Shown: positions 17,866-26,640 of the stretch, piece by piece | Numbering within the stretch: position 1 is the stretch's first letter | How the letters are laid out: the number at the start of each line of letters is the position of its first letter | Assembly (NCBI RefSeq): GCF_025370755.1 | Contig: NZ_JAMXFC010000014.1 | Coordinates: 1-64,000, forward strand | Length of the DNA: 64,000 nt | DNA from: Laspinema sp. D2d | GTDB taxonomy: Bacteria > Cyanobacteriota > Cyanobacteriia > Cyanobacteriales > Laspinemataceae | Direction of reading: 5' to 3' | Notes under the pieces: model-generated | The model's input: the letters and a program-made list of their open reading frames with translations, nothing else | Databases searched by the model: none | Told to the model about the DNA's origin: nothing | Program-made: the position numbers and the translations under genes

Positions 17866-18384
17866 ATGAAAATTTTCGGTTGTCCGGTATCCTGGATCGG
17901 ACTTCTGTTCCTGGTTAGCTGTTCGGTCCCGGTTCCTTCCGCACAGGTAGAAGTCAGGGTTGAGCGGGTGCTCAATGGCAATACCTTAGAAGTGCGGGAC
18001 CTGAGCGAATCCGGCTCTACCCGGAAGCAAGTCCGGTTAATTGGCATTGAGGCCCCGGATTTGCAGCAAACTCCTTGGGGAAATGCAGCCAAACAGCAAC
18101 TCGAACGGCTGATTGACGGGCAGACCCTGTTATTAGAATGGGATATAGAGACGGAAGACGGTGCTGCTCACCAATGGGCTTATCTCTGGCGCGATGGGAA
18201 ACTGGTCAATGAAGAACTCATTGCTGAAGGATATGTTTTAGCGGCAGTGCGATCGCCCAACATTAAATATGAGCGCCGGTTTGCTCAGGCGCAAGAAAAG
18301 GCCAGAATTATGGGACAGGGAATTTGGGATTCTCAAACCCCCTTGCGCGTGCATCCCAGTGACTTTCGTCAGAACCGGCCCTAA
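17866..18384 (+). CDS. SNase-like (thermonuclease-fold) lipoprotein, catalytic residues replaced
   Basis: 172-residue protein with a lipoprotein signal peptide: hydrophobic core GLLFLVSC with lipobox cysteine C19, so it is probably membrane-anchored outside the cytoplasm. Residues 28-165 follow the staphylococcal nuclease fold: VRVERVLNGNTLEV, QVRLIGIEAPD, AYLWRDGKLVNEELIAEGYV and ARIMGQGIWD. By alignment from memory with S. aureus nuclease, the Ca-binding DGD is NGN here (N37, N39), Asp40 is E62, Glu43 is D65 and catalytic Arg87 is H102; only Arg35 (R57) is kept. Nuclease activity is therefore doubtful. It follows the 2Fe-2S ferredoxin gene by 21 bases. Confidence 0.82.
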   Translation: MKIFGCPVSWIGLLFLVSCSVPVPSAQVEVRVERVLNGNTLEVRDLSESGSTRKQVRLIGIEAPDLQQTPWGNAAKQQLERLIDGQTLLLEWDIETEDGAAHQWAYLWRDGKLVNEELIAEGYVLAAVRSPNIKYERRFAQAQEKARIMGQGIWDSQTPLRVHPSDFRQNRP

Positions 18385-18437
18385 ATCCTGAGTTCAAATT
18401 CTTCTGCTCAATGCTCAACTGTCAATTTTAAAATTTC

Positions 18438-19265
18438 ATGAGTCATACCCCCGAACAACTCCAAATCTTTCTCGATATTGCCACCGAAGCGGCCCTTGAT
18501 GCCGGGGCGATCGTTCAATCCTACTGGGGGAACTTAAACGCGATCGAAGAAAAAGGACGACCCGGGGATCTCGTCACTGCCGCAGATAAAGCTTCTGAGA
18601 AAGCGATTTTAGCTGTACTCAGAAGGCACGTTCCTGAACATGGCATCCTTGCGGAAGAAAGCGGCAAACTGGGAGATAGTAGCAGCCAGTATTTGTGGGC
18701 GATCGACCCCTTGGATGGCACCACTAATTTTGCTCATCAATATCCCCCCTTTGGCGTCTCGATCGGATTATTGATTGATGGCATCCCCGAAGTGGGCGTT
18801 GTGTTTGACCCCTTCCATAACGAATTATTTCGGGCAGCGAAGGGACTAGGAGCCACCCGGAATCGGCAACCCATTCGCGTTTCTGAAACTGCCGAATTGC
18901 GCAATAGCTTATTAGTGACGGGGTTTGCCTACGATCGCCGGGAAACCCCCGATAATAACTATGCTGAATTTTGTCATCTAACTCATCTCACCCAAGGGGT
19001 TCGCCGCAGCGGATCGGCTTCCATTGACCTCTGTTACGTCAGTTGTGGGCGGTTGGATGGATATTGGGAACGGGGGCTCTCTCCCTGGGATTTGGCGGCG
19101 GGAGTCGTGATTTTATCGGAAGCGGGAGGAAAAATCACCGCCTACGATGGCAGTCCCTGGGAAATTGAATCAGGACGAATTTTAGCCACCAATGGGAAAC
19201 TGCACGAGAGTCTGAGTCAGGAACTCCTCCAGGTTACCCCTTTAGAACGGTGGGCGAATTCCTGA
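18438..19265 (+). CDS. Inositol monophosphatase-family phosphatase
   Basis: 275-residue Mg-dependent sugar phosphatase of the IMPase/SuhB superfamily. Metal-binding motifs are complete: E73-E74 in LAEESGK, D90-x-x-D93-G-T-T in WAIDPLDGTTNF, and the C-terminal SPWDLAAG. The likely substrate is myo-inositol 1-phosphate, but family members also act on histidinol phosphate, fructose 1,6-bisphosphate or PAP. hisZ lies about 1.1 kb downstream, so a histidinol-phosphatase (HisN-like) role is conceivable but not shown. The start at ATG 18438 gives a normal length. Confidence 0.88.
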   Translation: MSHTPEQLQIFLDIATEAALDAGAIVQSYWGNLNAIEEKGRPGDLVTAADKASEKAILAVLRRHVPEHGILAEESGKLGDSSSQYLWAIDPLDGTTNFAHQYPPFGVSIGLLIDGIPEVGVVFDPFHNELFRAAKGLGATRNRQPIRVSETAELRNSLLVTGFAYDRRETPDNNYAEFCHLTHLTQGVRRSGSASIDLCYVSCGRLDGYWERGLSPWDLAAGVVILSEAGGKITAYDGSPWEIESGRILATNGKLHESLSQELLQVTPLERWANS

Positions 19266-19412
19266 TTTTAGGGGAACAGTCTCAGTTGTGGGGGCCAAAA
19301 ATCAACGCACACCTAGGGTATCCATGCCGAATGGTGATAGCGATCGCCCTGCAATGACAAGGGCGAAGTACACTAAAGATAAGGTTACAGCCAGGGGATG
19401 GGCATACTTACT

Positions 19413-20366
19413 ATGTCTTTTAACATCAAGCAAGGCTTATTTCAATTTGATTTCGAGGACCACCATGCCATCTTGGGGGTACCACTTGATGCGGATTTTA
19501 ATACCATCCGCAAACGCTATATGCTCATAGCAAGGCGACTGCATCCAGACAGTTCTAAAGCCGAAAGTCCGGCGGATAAAAAACTCGCCACTCAGCTTTT
19601 GTCAAAATTGGCAAATCCTGCTTACAGCAAACTCACCACCGAAAGCACGCGTGCTGAACAGGGTGTTTTGCTCGGGATGATGAGCAAACGATTGGTCCAG
19701 GAAAAAGACAAAGTTAAGCTCAAGAGTGAAGCCGCTCAACAGCTATTAAAGTCCCAAAATCTGGAAAAGGATTATCAAGAATCCGTCGCCAAACTGGGGA
19801 AACAGGCGTATGAAACCCTGAATCAAACATTAGAAACCATTGGACAACTCAGCGAACTGAATTTGGTCTATCTGCAACGCAAAGAAAGCCAAGGGGAAAC
19901 CGTAGGCAAGCCTGCTGCGGATAAAAAATCGGCCAAATCTGCCGCCTCCGGGAAAAAGAAAGCCGAAGAGAGTCCAACTCCACAACCTGTAGTAGCGGAA
20001 GCCAAAGCAGATGAGGAAAAATCCGCTCCCTCCAAAATCGATAATTATTGCCGTCGGGCGGAAAATTTCATCGCCGGGGGCGATTTTGATGGGGCAGTCA
20101 ATGAGTTAAAAGAAGGGTTGAAAATTCAACCTAAAAACAGCCGTGCTCATGGATTGCTAGGCCAAGCGTATCTGAAAAAGAAACAGAGTACATTGGCTAA
20201 AGTGCATATTAATCAAGCCCTGAAGTTGAATCCACAAGAAGAATCAGCTTTAGAGGCACAAAAGGAACTGCAAAAGCAGATTCAAAAAGCCGCGAAAGAG
20301 AAAGACAAAAAATCTCCCTTAGCGACTTTCTTCGGTAGTTTGTTGGGTGGAAAAAAGAAAAAATGA
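19413..20366 (+). CDS. J-domain and TPR protein
   Basis: 317-residue protein starting MSFNIKQGLFQFDF (ATG 19413; an upstream in-frame start at 19398 would add five residues). An N-terminal J domain (about residues 17-70) has the DnaK-contacting motif HPD at 44-46, in YMLIARRLHPDSS. A helical linker with Lys/Ala-rich low complexity (about 165-205) follows. A TPR pair (about 208-275: AENFIAGGDFDGAVNELKEGLKIQPKNSRAHGLLG is typical) is near the end, and the tail is Lys-rich. No zinc-finger domain of DnaJ is present, so it is a type III J protein that probably recruits DnaK to a bound partner. Its stop overlaps the hisZ start (ATGA), so translation is probably coupled. Confidence 0.85.
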   Translation: MSFNIKQGLFQFDFEDHHAILGVPLDADFNTIRKRYMLIARRLHPDSSKAESPADKKLATQLLSKLANPAYSKLTTESTRAEQGVLLGMMSKRLVQEKDKVKLKSEAAQQLLKSQNLEKDYQESVAKLGKQAYETLNQTLETIGQLSELNLVYLQRKESQGETVGKPAADKKSAKSAASGKKKAEESPTPQPVVAEAKADEEKSAPSKIDNYCRRAENFIAGGDFDGAVNELKEGLKIQPKNSRAHGLLGQAYLKKKQSTLAKVHINQALKLNPQEESALEAQKELQKQIQKAAKEKDKKSPLATFFGSLLGGKKKK

Positions 20367-21598
20367 TTCATCAACCTCCAGCCGGGGCCAGGGATTTACT
20401 GCCCCTCGACGTGACCCAAAAACGCTGGATTGAAAAGCGGCTACGCCCGGTATTTGAAGGGTGGGGGTATCACAGGATTATCACCTCAACCGTGGAACGG
20501 TTAGATACCCTCATGGCTGGAGGCGCGATCGCCCAGTCAACGGTGATCCAACTTCAGGAACGGGAGGAGGATAGCCCCTTGGCCCTCCGTCCTGAACTAA
20601 CCGCTTCGATCGCCCGTACTGCTGTTACCCGGATGACGGATACCACCTTTCCGCAACGGCTTTATTATAATGCCAACGTTTTTCGGCGCAGCAAAAACAA
20701 CTCCCACGGCAGCCAGCAGGAATTTTATCAAGCGGGGGTAGAACTGCTGGGAGTAGGCGGATTGCTGGCGGATGCAGAAATCTTATTGCTCTTGCAGGAC
20801 TGTTTGCAGAGTCTGGGATTGAGTCAATGGCGGCTAGTTATAGGGGAATCGGGGCTAACTCGCTCTTTACTGCGGACCTTCCCGGATCCACTAAAACATA
20901 AAGTCCGGCAGGCGATCGCCCAACTGGATCGCCTCGCCCTGGAAGCCCTGCCCTTAACCCCCGAACAGCAGGAACGGGCCTTATTTTTGCTAGATCTCCG
21001 GGGTCGTCCCGAGGATGTTTTGCAGCGGGTGGGTCAATTGGATTTAGACCCCGGAGAACGGGAAACCCTGGAAAATCTCAAATCCTTAATTGACTTGTTA
21101 GAAGAATCGAATCACAGCAACGGGGCCACAACACCGGCCCCGATCCTGGATTTGAGTCTGATTCAACCGATGGATTACTACACGGGGATTGTCTTTGAAG
21201 TCGTCAGCGAAACCGAGTTCGGACCGCAATCCCTCGGACAGGGGGGGCGTTACGATCGCCTCTTAAGCCTCTATCATCCCCAAGGGGAAATGATTCCAGG
21301 GATTGGCTTTGCCCTCAAACTAGAAAACTTGCATCAAATCCTCCTGCAAACGGGTCAACTGCCGACGACTACCCCAGCCCCTCATACCTTAGTAGTGCCC
21401 ACCAGTCCTCGTGCCTACGCCGCTGCCTTTGCTCACGCGCAAACCTTGCGTCAGAATGGGGAATATCTCCCCGTCGAACTGGATCTGTCTCCCCGTCCGA
21501 GTCAGTCAGCGGTTCGCCAATATGCCAGCGATCGCCGGATTGCCCAAATTGCCTGGATTGAAGGGGATGGGAAAGCCGAAATCGAAATCGTCGGATAA
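20363..21598 (+). CDS. hisZ: ATP phosphoribosyltransferase regulatory subunit
   Basis: 411-residue HisRS-like protein lacking tRNA-ligase function; it binds short-form HisG and gives it activity and histidine feedback control in the first step of histidine synthesis. It starts MIHQPPAGARDLLPLDVTQKRWIEKRL and has the class II motif 2-like LALRPELTASIAR and NANVFRR. A histidine-binding MDYYTGIVFEV and GGRYDRLL occur near residues 270-300. There is no anticodon-binding domain of full HisRS type; the tail is shorter. It overlaps the upstream J-domain gene by four bases. HisG is not in the window. Confidence 0.93.
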   Translation: MIHQPPAGARDLLPLDVTQKRWIEKRLRPVFEGWGYHRIITSTVERLDTLMAGGAIAQSTVIQLQEREEDSPLALRPELTASIARTAVTRMTDTTFPQRLYYNANVFRRSKNNSHGSQQEFYQAGVELLGVGGLLADAEILLLLQDCLQSLGLSQWRLVIGESGLTRSLLRTFPDPLKHKVRQAIAQLDRLALEALPLTPEQQERALFLLDLRGRPEDVLQRVGQLDLDPGERETLENLKSLIDLLEESNHSNGATTPAPILDLSLIQPMDYYTGIVFEVVSETEFGPQSLGQGGRYDRLLSLYHPQGEMIPGIGFALKLENLHQILLQTGQLPTTTPAPHTLVVPTSPRAYAAAFAHAQTLRQNGEYLPVELDLSPRPSQSAVRQYASDRRIAQIAWIEGDGKAEIEIVG

Positions 21599-21677
21599 CC
21601 CAAGCATCAAACGAATCCAGGGTGTGTTCCAAGGGGGAGGAACCCCCAAAATGGAATCAATCTGTAGGAGTTAATTC

Positions 21678-24600
21678 ATGATTTGGGTTGCGATTTCGCT
21701 CACCATCGGGATCGGGATAGGGCTAGGGATGACCCGGGTGATTCCAGGACTCTCCCTGGCGATCGCCCGTAAATTCCCGCCCCCCAATCCAACCGGAGAC
21801 AGCCCGGGGCCCTTTGAAGCGCAGTTTTTGAAGTTGATCGCCCAAATGGATGTCGGAGTGGTGTTGACGGGACCTGAATCCGAGGTCCTCGTCACCAACC
21901 CGGTTGCCTTGACCCTCCTGAGTCTCGATCAAGCTACAGTCATCGGCAAGCCCTTATTCGATGAGCATCCTCATCTGTTACAAGAGGACTGTACCCCCTT
22001 TGCACCAGGAAAATGTCCCGTCATGGAGGCGATCGCCACTCACTCTCCCACCCAAGTGATCATCGGCGTTGGGGCTCATTCTCCACTCACCCCTCCTCTC
22101 AGTGGCATCCCAGACTTCCATCTGTTCTGTGACTTGGAACTGGATTGCCAGAAATGGTTGCTGGTTCATGCCAATCCTCAAATCGCCCCTAATGGCCGCG
22201 TCGAACAGGTCCTCTGTACCTTCAGTAATATCACCCAACAAAAACGCGCGGAAGCCTCTTTGCGGCGGCGGGAAAATCGTCTGCGTCAATATAGTCGGGT
22301 CCTGGGAGAGTTGGCGAAAAGTCCTAGCCTCAACCAGGGGGATTTACAAGCATCCCTGGAACAAATCACCGTCGCCGTCACCCAAACCTTAAATGTAGAA
22401 CGGGCCAGTATTTGGTTATATACAGAAGACCGCAGGGCGATTCACTGTATTGAACTTTACGAACGGTCCCCCCAGAAACATTCTGCCGGAATCGAACTCC
22501 GTGCCATTGACTATCCGGTGTATTTTCAAACCATCGAACAGGAACGCATTGTAGCGGCGGATGTGGCTCAGGAAGACCCCACAACCCTGGAATTTACAGA
22601 GGGTTATCTGATTCCCTTGGGGATTACCTCCATGTTAGATGCACCGATTCGGGTGGGGGGACAGATGGTGGGGGTGATCTGTTTGGAACATATTGGCCCC
22701 TCTCGCCAATGGCGGGTAGAAGAGGAAAACTTTGCCGCATCTGTAGCGGATTGTATTGCGTTGGGGTTAGAAGCCCGCGATCGCGCTCAAGCTAGACTCA
22801 ACTTAGAAAAAGCCCTCGATCGCCTGCAAGCGGTGTTAGATACTGTCCCTGGATGTGTTTCTTGGATTAGGTCAGATTTACGTTATATCGGCGTCAACCG
22901 CTATCTAGCAAATCTCTTTGGGCGATCGCCTTCAGATTTTGTCAATCACTCGGTGGGATTTCTCCAAACCCGCCAAGAATTTCCCAACTTTTTACAGCAT
23001 TTTTTTGAAAGTTCTATTCATAAAACCACGGCAGAAATTGGCCTGGATATTGAAGGAAACCTTCGGCATTATCTGATAGGAGTCGAAAAATATAATCAAG
23101 GAAACTCAGCAGTTTGTGTGGGAATTGATATCACTGACCTCAAGGAAACCGAACAAGCCCTCCGACAAGAACGGGCTTTATTGCGCTCCTTAATCGATTC
23201 GATTCCCGATTTAATTTTTTATAAAGATAAGCAACGGATTTATCAGCGCGTTAATAAAGCCTTTCAAGTCTTTGCCGCCCGAGAGGAAAGCGAGATTATT
23301 GGCAAAACCGATGATGAACTCTTTCCGGCAGAAGCTGCAAAAATTTGTGGGGAAATTGACCGGCAGATTTTGGCCGAAGGTCAACTGGTGCGAAAGGAGG
23401 AAAAACTGAACGAGCTTGAAGGAAAAACAACCTGGCTTGAAACTATTCAAACTCCTTTTTTTGACCTCAATGGGGAAATTGTGGGGATGATTGGGATTAG
23501 TCGGGATATTACGGAACGCAAGACTGTAGAAACTACGTTGCAACAGTCCAAAGATGAATTAGAACGACGGGTAGAGGAACGGACTGCATTTTTAAAAGAA
23601 GCCAATGATCGCTTGCAAGTTGAAATAGCCCATCGGGAACAGGTTCAAATTGCCTTAAAAGCCAGCCAAGATAAACTCCGCCAATGCTTAATCGCCGCCC
23701 GAATGGGAACCTGGGATTGGGATATTCTCAATCATAAACTCACCGGGTCTGCTGAGATGGAAGCGCTTTATGGGTTCGTTCCCGGTGCGTTTGATGGGAA
23801 GTATGACACCTATTTACAAGCTATTGATCCGGATGATAGAAACCGGGTTGAGGAGGCGATCGCCGAGATTCTCTCCTCTAGCTCAGAACGGTTTGAAATT
23901 GAACAACGCATTCGCCTGGAGACAGGAGAATTACGCTGGTTGAGCGCTCAAGGGGAAGTGATTCGCGATGCCACCGGACAAGCGATCCGAAGCATTGGAA
24001 CCGTGATGGATATCAGCGATCGCAAGGAAGCTCAACTCGCCCTCCAAGAAGCTGCCTATGCCGCAGAAACTGCTAATCGGTCGAAAAGTATGTTCCTGGC
24101 GAATATGAGCCATGAATTGCGAACGCCGCTGAATGCAATTATCGGCTATAGCGAAATGCTTCAAGAAGAAGCGGATGATGTGGGCTATACAGATTTGATT
24201 CCAGATTTAGAAAAAATTCGCACCGCCGGAAATCATCTGCTCGTGTTAATTAACGATATTCTGGATATCTCCAAAATCGAAGCCGGGAAAATGGATTTGT
24301 ATTTGGAGGATTTCGATGTGAATGAGTTAATTGAAAATGTGATAATCACCGCTCAACCTTTGATAGAGCGAAATGATAATACCCTCCAGGTGGAGTGCGA
24401 TCGCAACTTGGGAATTATGTATGCTGACTTGACAAAAGTCCGTCAAATTCTGCTCAATCTTCTCAGTAATGCCGCCAAATTTACTAAAAACGGTCAGATT
24501 ACCCTAACAGTTGTCTTATTTTCCCCGCCAAAAGTACCCATTCCCTGTGCCCTACCGGAGACATACTCCTCTTGGATTCAGTTTGCGATCGCTGATACAG

Positions 24601-24815
24601 GCATTGGCATTACCCCTGAACAACGGCAACATCTGTTCAAACCTTTTATGCAAGGGGATGCTTCCACAACGCGGGAGTATGGGGGCACCGGATTGGGACT
24701 CGCCATTAGTCAACGCTTCTGTGAAATGATGGGGGGCGAAATCTCCGTAGAAAGTCAACCCTTGTGCGGGTCCCGTTTTACCGTCATTCTCCCTTGTGAA
24801 GTGGTGGATCCCTAG
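21678..24815 (+). CDS. Multi-PAS/GAF sensor histidine kinase
   Basis: 1045-residue sensor kinase. One N-terminal membrane helix (about 2-18) is followed by PAS (about 52-185), GAF (about 225-370, beginning [21 protein letters not shown]), PAS (about 385-490), PAS (about 505-620, [19 protein letters not shown]), a coiled coil with the ERRVEERT phrase, and PAS/PAC (about 660-790). The kinase core then has [16 protein letters not shown] with the phospho-acceptor His near 812. N-box NLLSNAAKF and G-box [12 protein letters not shown] are intact, so it should be active. There is no receiver domain and no adjacent response regulator gene, so the partner is unknown. The signal sensed cannot be read from sequence. 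Confidence 0.92.
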   Translation: MIWVAISLTIGIGIGLGMTRVIPGLSLAIARKFPPPNPTGDSPGPFEAQFLKLIAQMDVGVVLTGPESEVLVTNPVALTLLSLDQATVIGKPLFDEHPHLLQEDCTPFAPGKCPVMEAIATHSPTQVIIGVGAHSPLTPPLSGIPDFHLFCDLELDCQKWLLVHANPQIAPNGRVEQVLCTFSNITQQKRAEASLRRRENRLRQYSRVLGELAKSPSLNQGDLQASLEQITVAVTQTLNVERASIWLYTEDRRAIHCIELYERSPQKHSAGIELRAIDYPVYFQTIEQERIVAADVAQEDPTTLEFTEGYLIPLGITSMLDAPIRVGGQMVGVICLEHIGPSRQWRVEEENFAASVADCIALGLEARDRAQARLNLEKALDRLQAVLDTVPGCVSWIRSDLRYIGVNRYLANLFGRSPSDFVNHSVGFLQTRQEFPNFLQHFFESSIHKTTAEIGLDIEGNLRHYLIGVEKYNQGNSAVCVGIDITDLKETEQALRQERALLRSLIDSIPDLIFYKDKQRIYQRVNKAFQVFAAREESEIIGKTDDELFPAEAAKICGEIDRQILAEGQLVRKEEKLNELEGKTTWLETIQTPFFDLNGEIVGMIGISRDITERKTVETTLQQSKDELERRVEERTAFLKEANDRLQVEIAHREQVQIALKASQDKLRQCLIAARMGTWDWDILNHKLTGSAEMEALYGFVPGAFDGKYDTYLQAIDPDDRNRVEEAIAEILSSSSERFEIEQRIRLETGELRWLSAQGEVIRDATGQAIRSIGTVMDISDRKEAQLALQEAAYAAETANRSKSMFLANMSHELRTPLNAIIGYSEMLQEEADDVGYTDLIPDLEKIRTAGNHLLVLINDILDISKIEAGKMDLYLEDFDVNELIENVIITAQPLIERNDNTLQVECDRNLGIMYADLTKVRQILLNLLSNAAKFTKNGQITLTVVLFSPPKVPIPCALPETYSSWIQFAIADTGIGITPEQRQHLFKPFMQGDASTTREYGGTGLGLAISQRFCEMMGGEISVESQPLCGSRFTVILPCEVVDP

Positions 24816-24921
24816 TATTGAGGACTGTGTGCTCATGCCGTCCCCTTTTCGATTAAGATCCAAGATTGAAGAGATCAGTCTGTTCAGGACTGGAAATTAA
24901 GCTGTTAAGAGAGGGAACGCC

Positions 24922-25149
24922 GTGCCACATACCATAGTAACCAACACCTGTGAAGGCGTCGCCGATTGTGTCGATGCCTGTCCCGTTGCCTGCATTCATG
25001 AGGGTCCCGGGAAAAATGTTAAGGGGACCGATTGGTATTGGATTGATTTTGCCACTTGTATTGACTGCGGCATCTGTGTCCAAGTTTGCCCGGTAGAAGG
25101 GGCGATCATCGCGGAAGAACGACCGGAACTCCAGCAGACTCCGCAATAA
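24922..25149 (+). CDS. Dicluster ferredoxin (2 x 4Fe-4S type)
   Basis: 75-residue ferredoxin beginning at GTG 24922 (product MPHTIVTNTCEGVADCVDACPVACI) with GAGAGGGA upstream. The first cluster motif is CEGVADCVDACPVAC, with a longer spacing between the first two Cys than in classical CxxCxxC motifs. The second is CIDCGICVQVCPV. The spacing resembles seven-iron or 2[4Fe-4S] ferredoxins of the family found in cyanobacteria and green sulfur bacteria. The role is low-potential electron transfer with an unknown partner. It sits between a histidine kinase and a TPR protein gene, which gives no clue. Confidence 0.9.
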   Translation: MPHTIVTNTCEGVADCVDACPVACIHEGPGKNVKGTDWYWIDFATCIDCGICVQVCPVEGAIIAEERPELQQTPQ

Positions 25150-25205
25150 AGTCCGCAATACAGAAGGAGTGAAATGGCGATCGCATTCGATCACAGAGGT
25201 GGCAG

Positions 25206-26459
25206 ATGATTGGGCGGATTTGGCAACAATTGGTTAGGTTTTTTCGGGCCGTTTTGGGCGGGTTCAAAGGTTCATCCCAGCGGTCTGAATTGGAAGCAAG
25301 ACGAGACCTTCACCCCCTACGTGATGCCGAATTAGAGCATTATTTTCTTCAGTTGCTCGATGGCATTCATAAAGGTTGGCAGCAAGTTAAAGTGCGGCGA
25401 TTTTTTGAAGCCTTTGGCGATCGCGTCAGTGATGAGCGCTGGAGTGATTGGTTACGTCAATTTGGGCGCAAATTATTAGCATCTCCCCTCTCTAATTATG
25501 AGTTGGCAATCCGATTGCAACGTCTCGGGGAACTCGGATATGGAGAAGTGAGTACCGCTGCTCGTCAAATTGCGACCCAGTTATTAGCAAGGGAAACCCC
25601 CACTCCTAGCGAAGAACCGGCGCAGAATTCAGAGGGACTCGGGACTCAACCGGCTTCAACGGCGTTAAATCTCGGGGAAATATCCAATCCGGTGGAGAGT
25701 TTTGACCAGGCGGCACCGGAATTAAGACCCGAATTAGTTCAATTAGAAACGGCTCCCGCATTAGCAGTGAGTCTGGATGAATTGGGCATGATTCAAGGGC
25801 AAGAAATACCTCTGGTGATTCAACCCTTGGATGAACCTTTGGATGTGGAAGGATGGTTGACCCGAGGGGTGGAACGCTTGGATGCGGGGGACGATCGCGC
25901 CGCCCTGAATGCTTTTAATCGCGTGATTGAACTTGAACCCAATCATGCCAGCGCTTGGATGAATCGAGGTAATGCCTTGTTTAATTTAGAGCAAGCTGAA
26001 GAGGCTTTATCTGCGTATGATCGTGCCATTGAACTTCGCCCAGATGATGGGTTCTCTTGGGGTGCACGGGGAGATACCCTTTATGATTTAGAACGCATTG
26101 ATGAGGCGTTAATCAGTTGGAATAAGTCTTTAGAATTAAAACCCGATAATCCCGACATTTGGTATAGTAAAGGGTTAGCCTTGGGGATTAATTTAGGGCA
26201 ATGGGATGAAGCCTTAATCAATTTAGACCAGGCGATCGCCCTCAAGTCAAATGATGTGCAATTTTGGTTCTATCGCGGGATTGCTCTGTCTAATTTAAAT
26301 CAGTTAGAAGACGCCTTAAGCAGTTGGGATAAAGTGCTAGAAATTAAACCCGACTTTCGCGATGCTTGGATTAATAAAGGGGTCGTTTTACAAAAACTAG
26401 GCCGCTATTCCGAGGCGATCGAGGCGAATAATCAGGCGATCGGGTTGTTGTCGCACTAG
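25206..26459 (+). CDS. TPR-repeat protein
   Basis: 417-residue protein. The N-terminal part (about 1-115) is basic and helical with VRRFFEAFGDRVSDERW. It is followed by a low-complexity Pro/Glu/Ala linker (about 135-215). The C-terminal 200 residues contain about six TPR units of 34 residues (ALNAFNRVIELEPNHASAW, ALSAYDRAIELRPDDGFSW, ALISWNKSLELKPDNPDIW and so on). TPRs mediate protein-protein contact. There is no signal peptide or enzyme domain. The gene ends at a minisatellite-like G-rich/C-rich inverted repeat before converging ilvB. Confidence 0.85.
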   Translation: MIGRIWQQLVRFFRAVLGGFKGSSQRSELEARRDLHPLRDAELEHYFLQLLDGIHKGWQQVKVRRFFEAFGDRVSDERWSDWLRQFGRKLLASPLSNYELAIRLQRLGELGYGEVSTAARQIATQLLARETPTPSEEPAQNSEGLGTQPASTALNLGEISNPVESFDQAAPELRPELVQLETAPALAVSLDELGMIQGQEIPLVIQPLDEPLDVEGWLTRGVERLDAGDDRAALNAFNRVIELEPNHASAWMNRGNALFNLEQAEEALSAYDRAIELRPDDGFSWGARGDTLYDLERIDEALISWNKSLELKPDNPDIWYSKGLALGINLGQWDEALINLDQAIALKSNDVQFWFYRGIALSNLNQLEDALSSWDKVLEIKPDFRDAWINKGVVLQKLGRYSEAIEANNQAIGLLSH

Positions 26460-26460
26460 C

Positions 26461-26632
26461 GGGGAGGTGGGGGAGATGGGGGAGAGACGGGAGATGGGGG
26501 AGATGGGGGAGATGGGGGAGATAGGGGAGATGATGCGGAAAGGAAGCAAGTCGTTACTACAAACTTATTAATCCTCCCCATCCTCCCCATCCTCCCTATC
26601 CTCCCCATCCCCCCTATCCTCCCCATCCCCCT
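26461..26632. repeat. G-rich and C-rich minisatellites forming an inverted pair between converging genes
   Basis: 26461-26532 is a tandem array of GGGGGAGAT-type units on the plus strand, and 26571-26632 is a tandem array of CCTCCCCAT-type units. The two are approximately complementary, so RNA from either strand could fold into a long imperfect hairpin. They sit exactly between the stop codons of the TPR gene (plus) and acetolactate synthase (minus), so a bidirectional transcription end is likely. Confidence 0.75.
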
Positions 26633-26640
26633 CTCTCACC

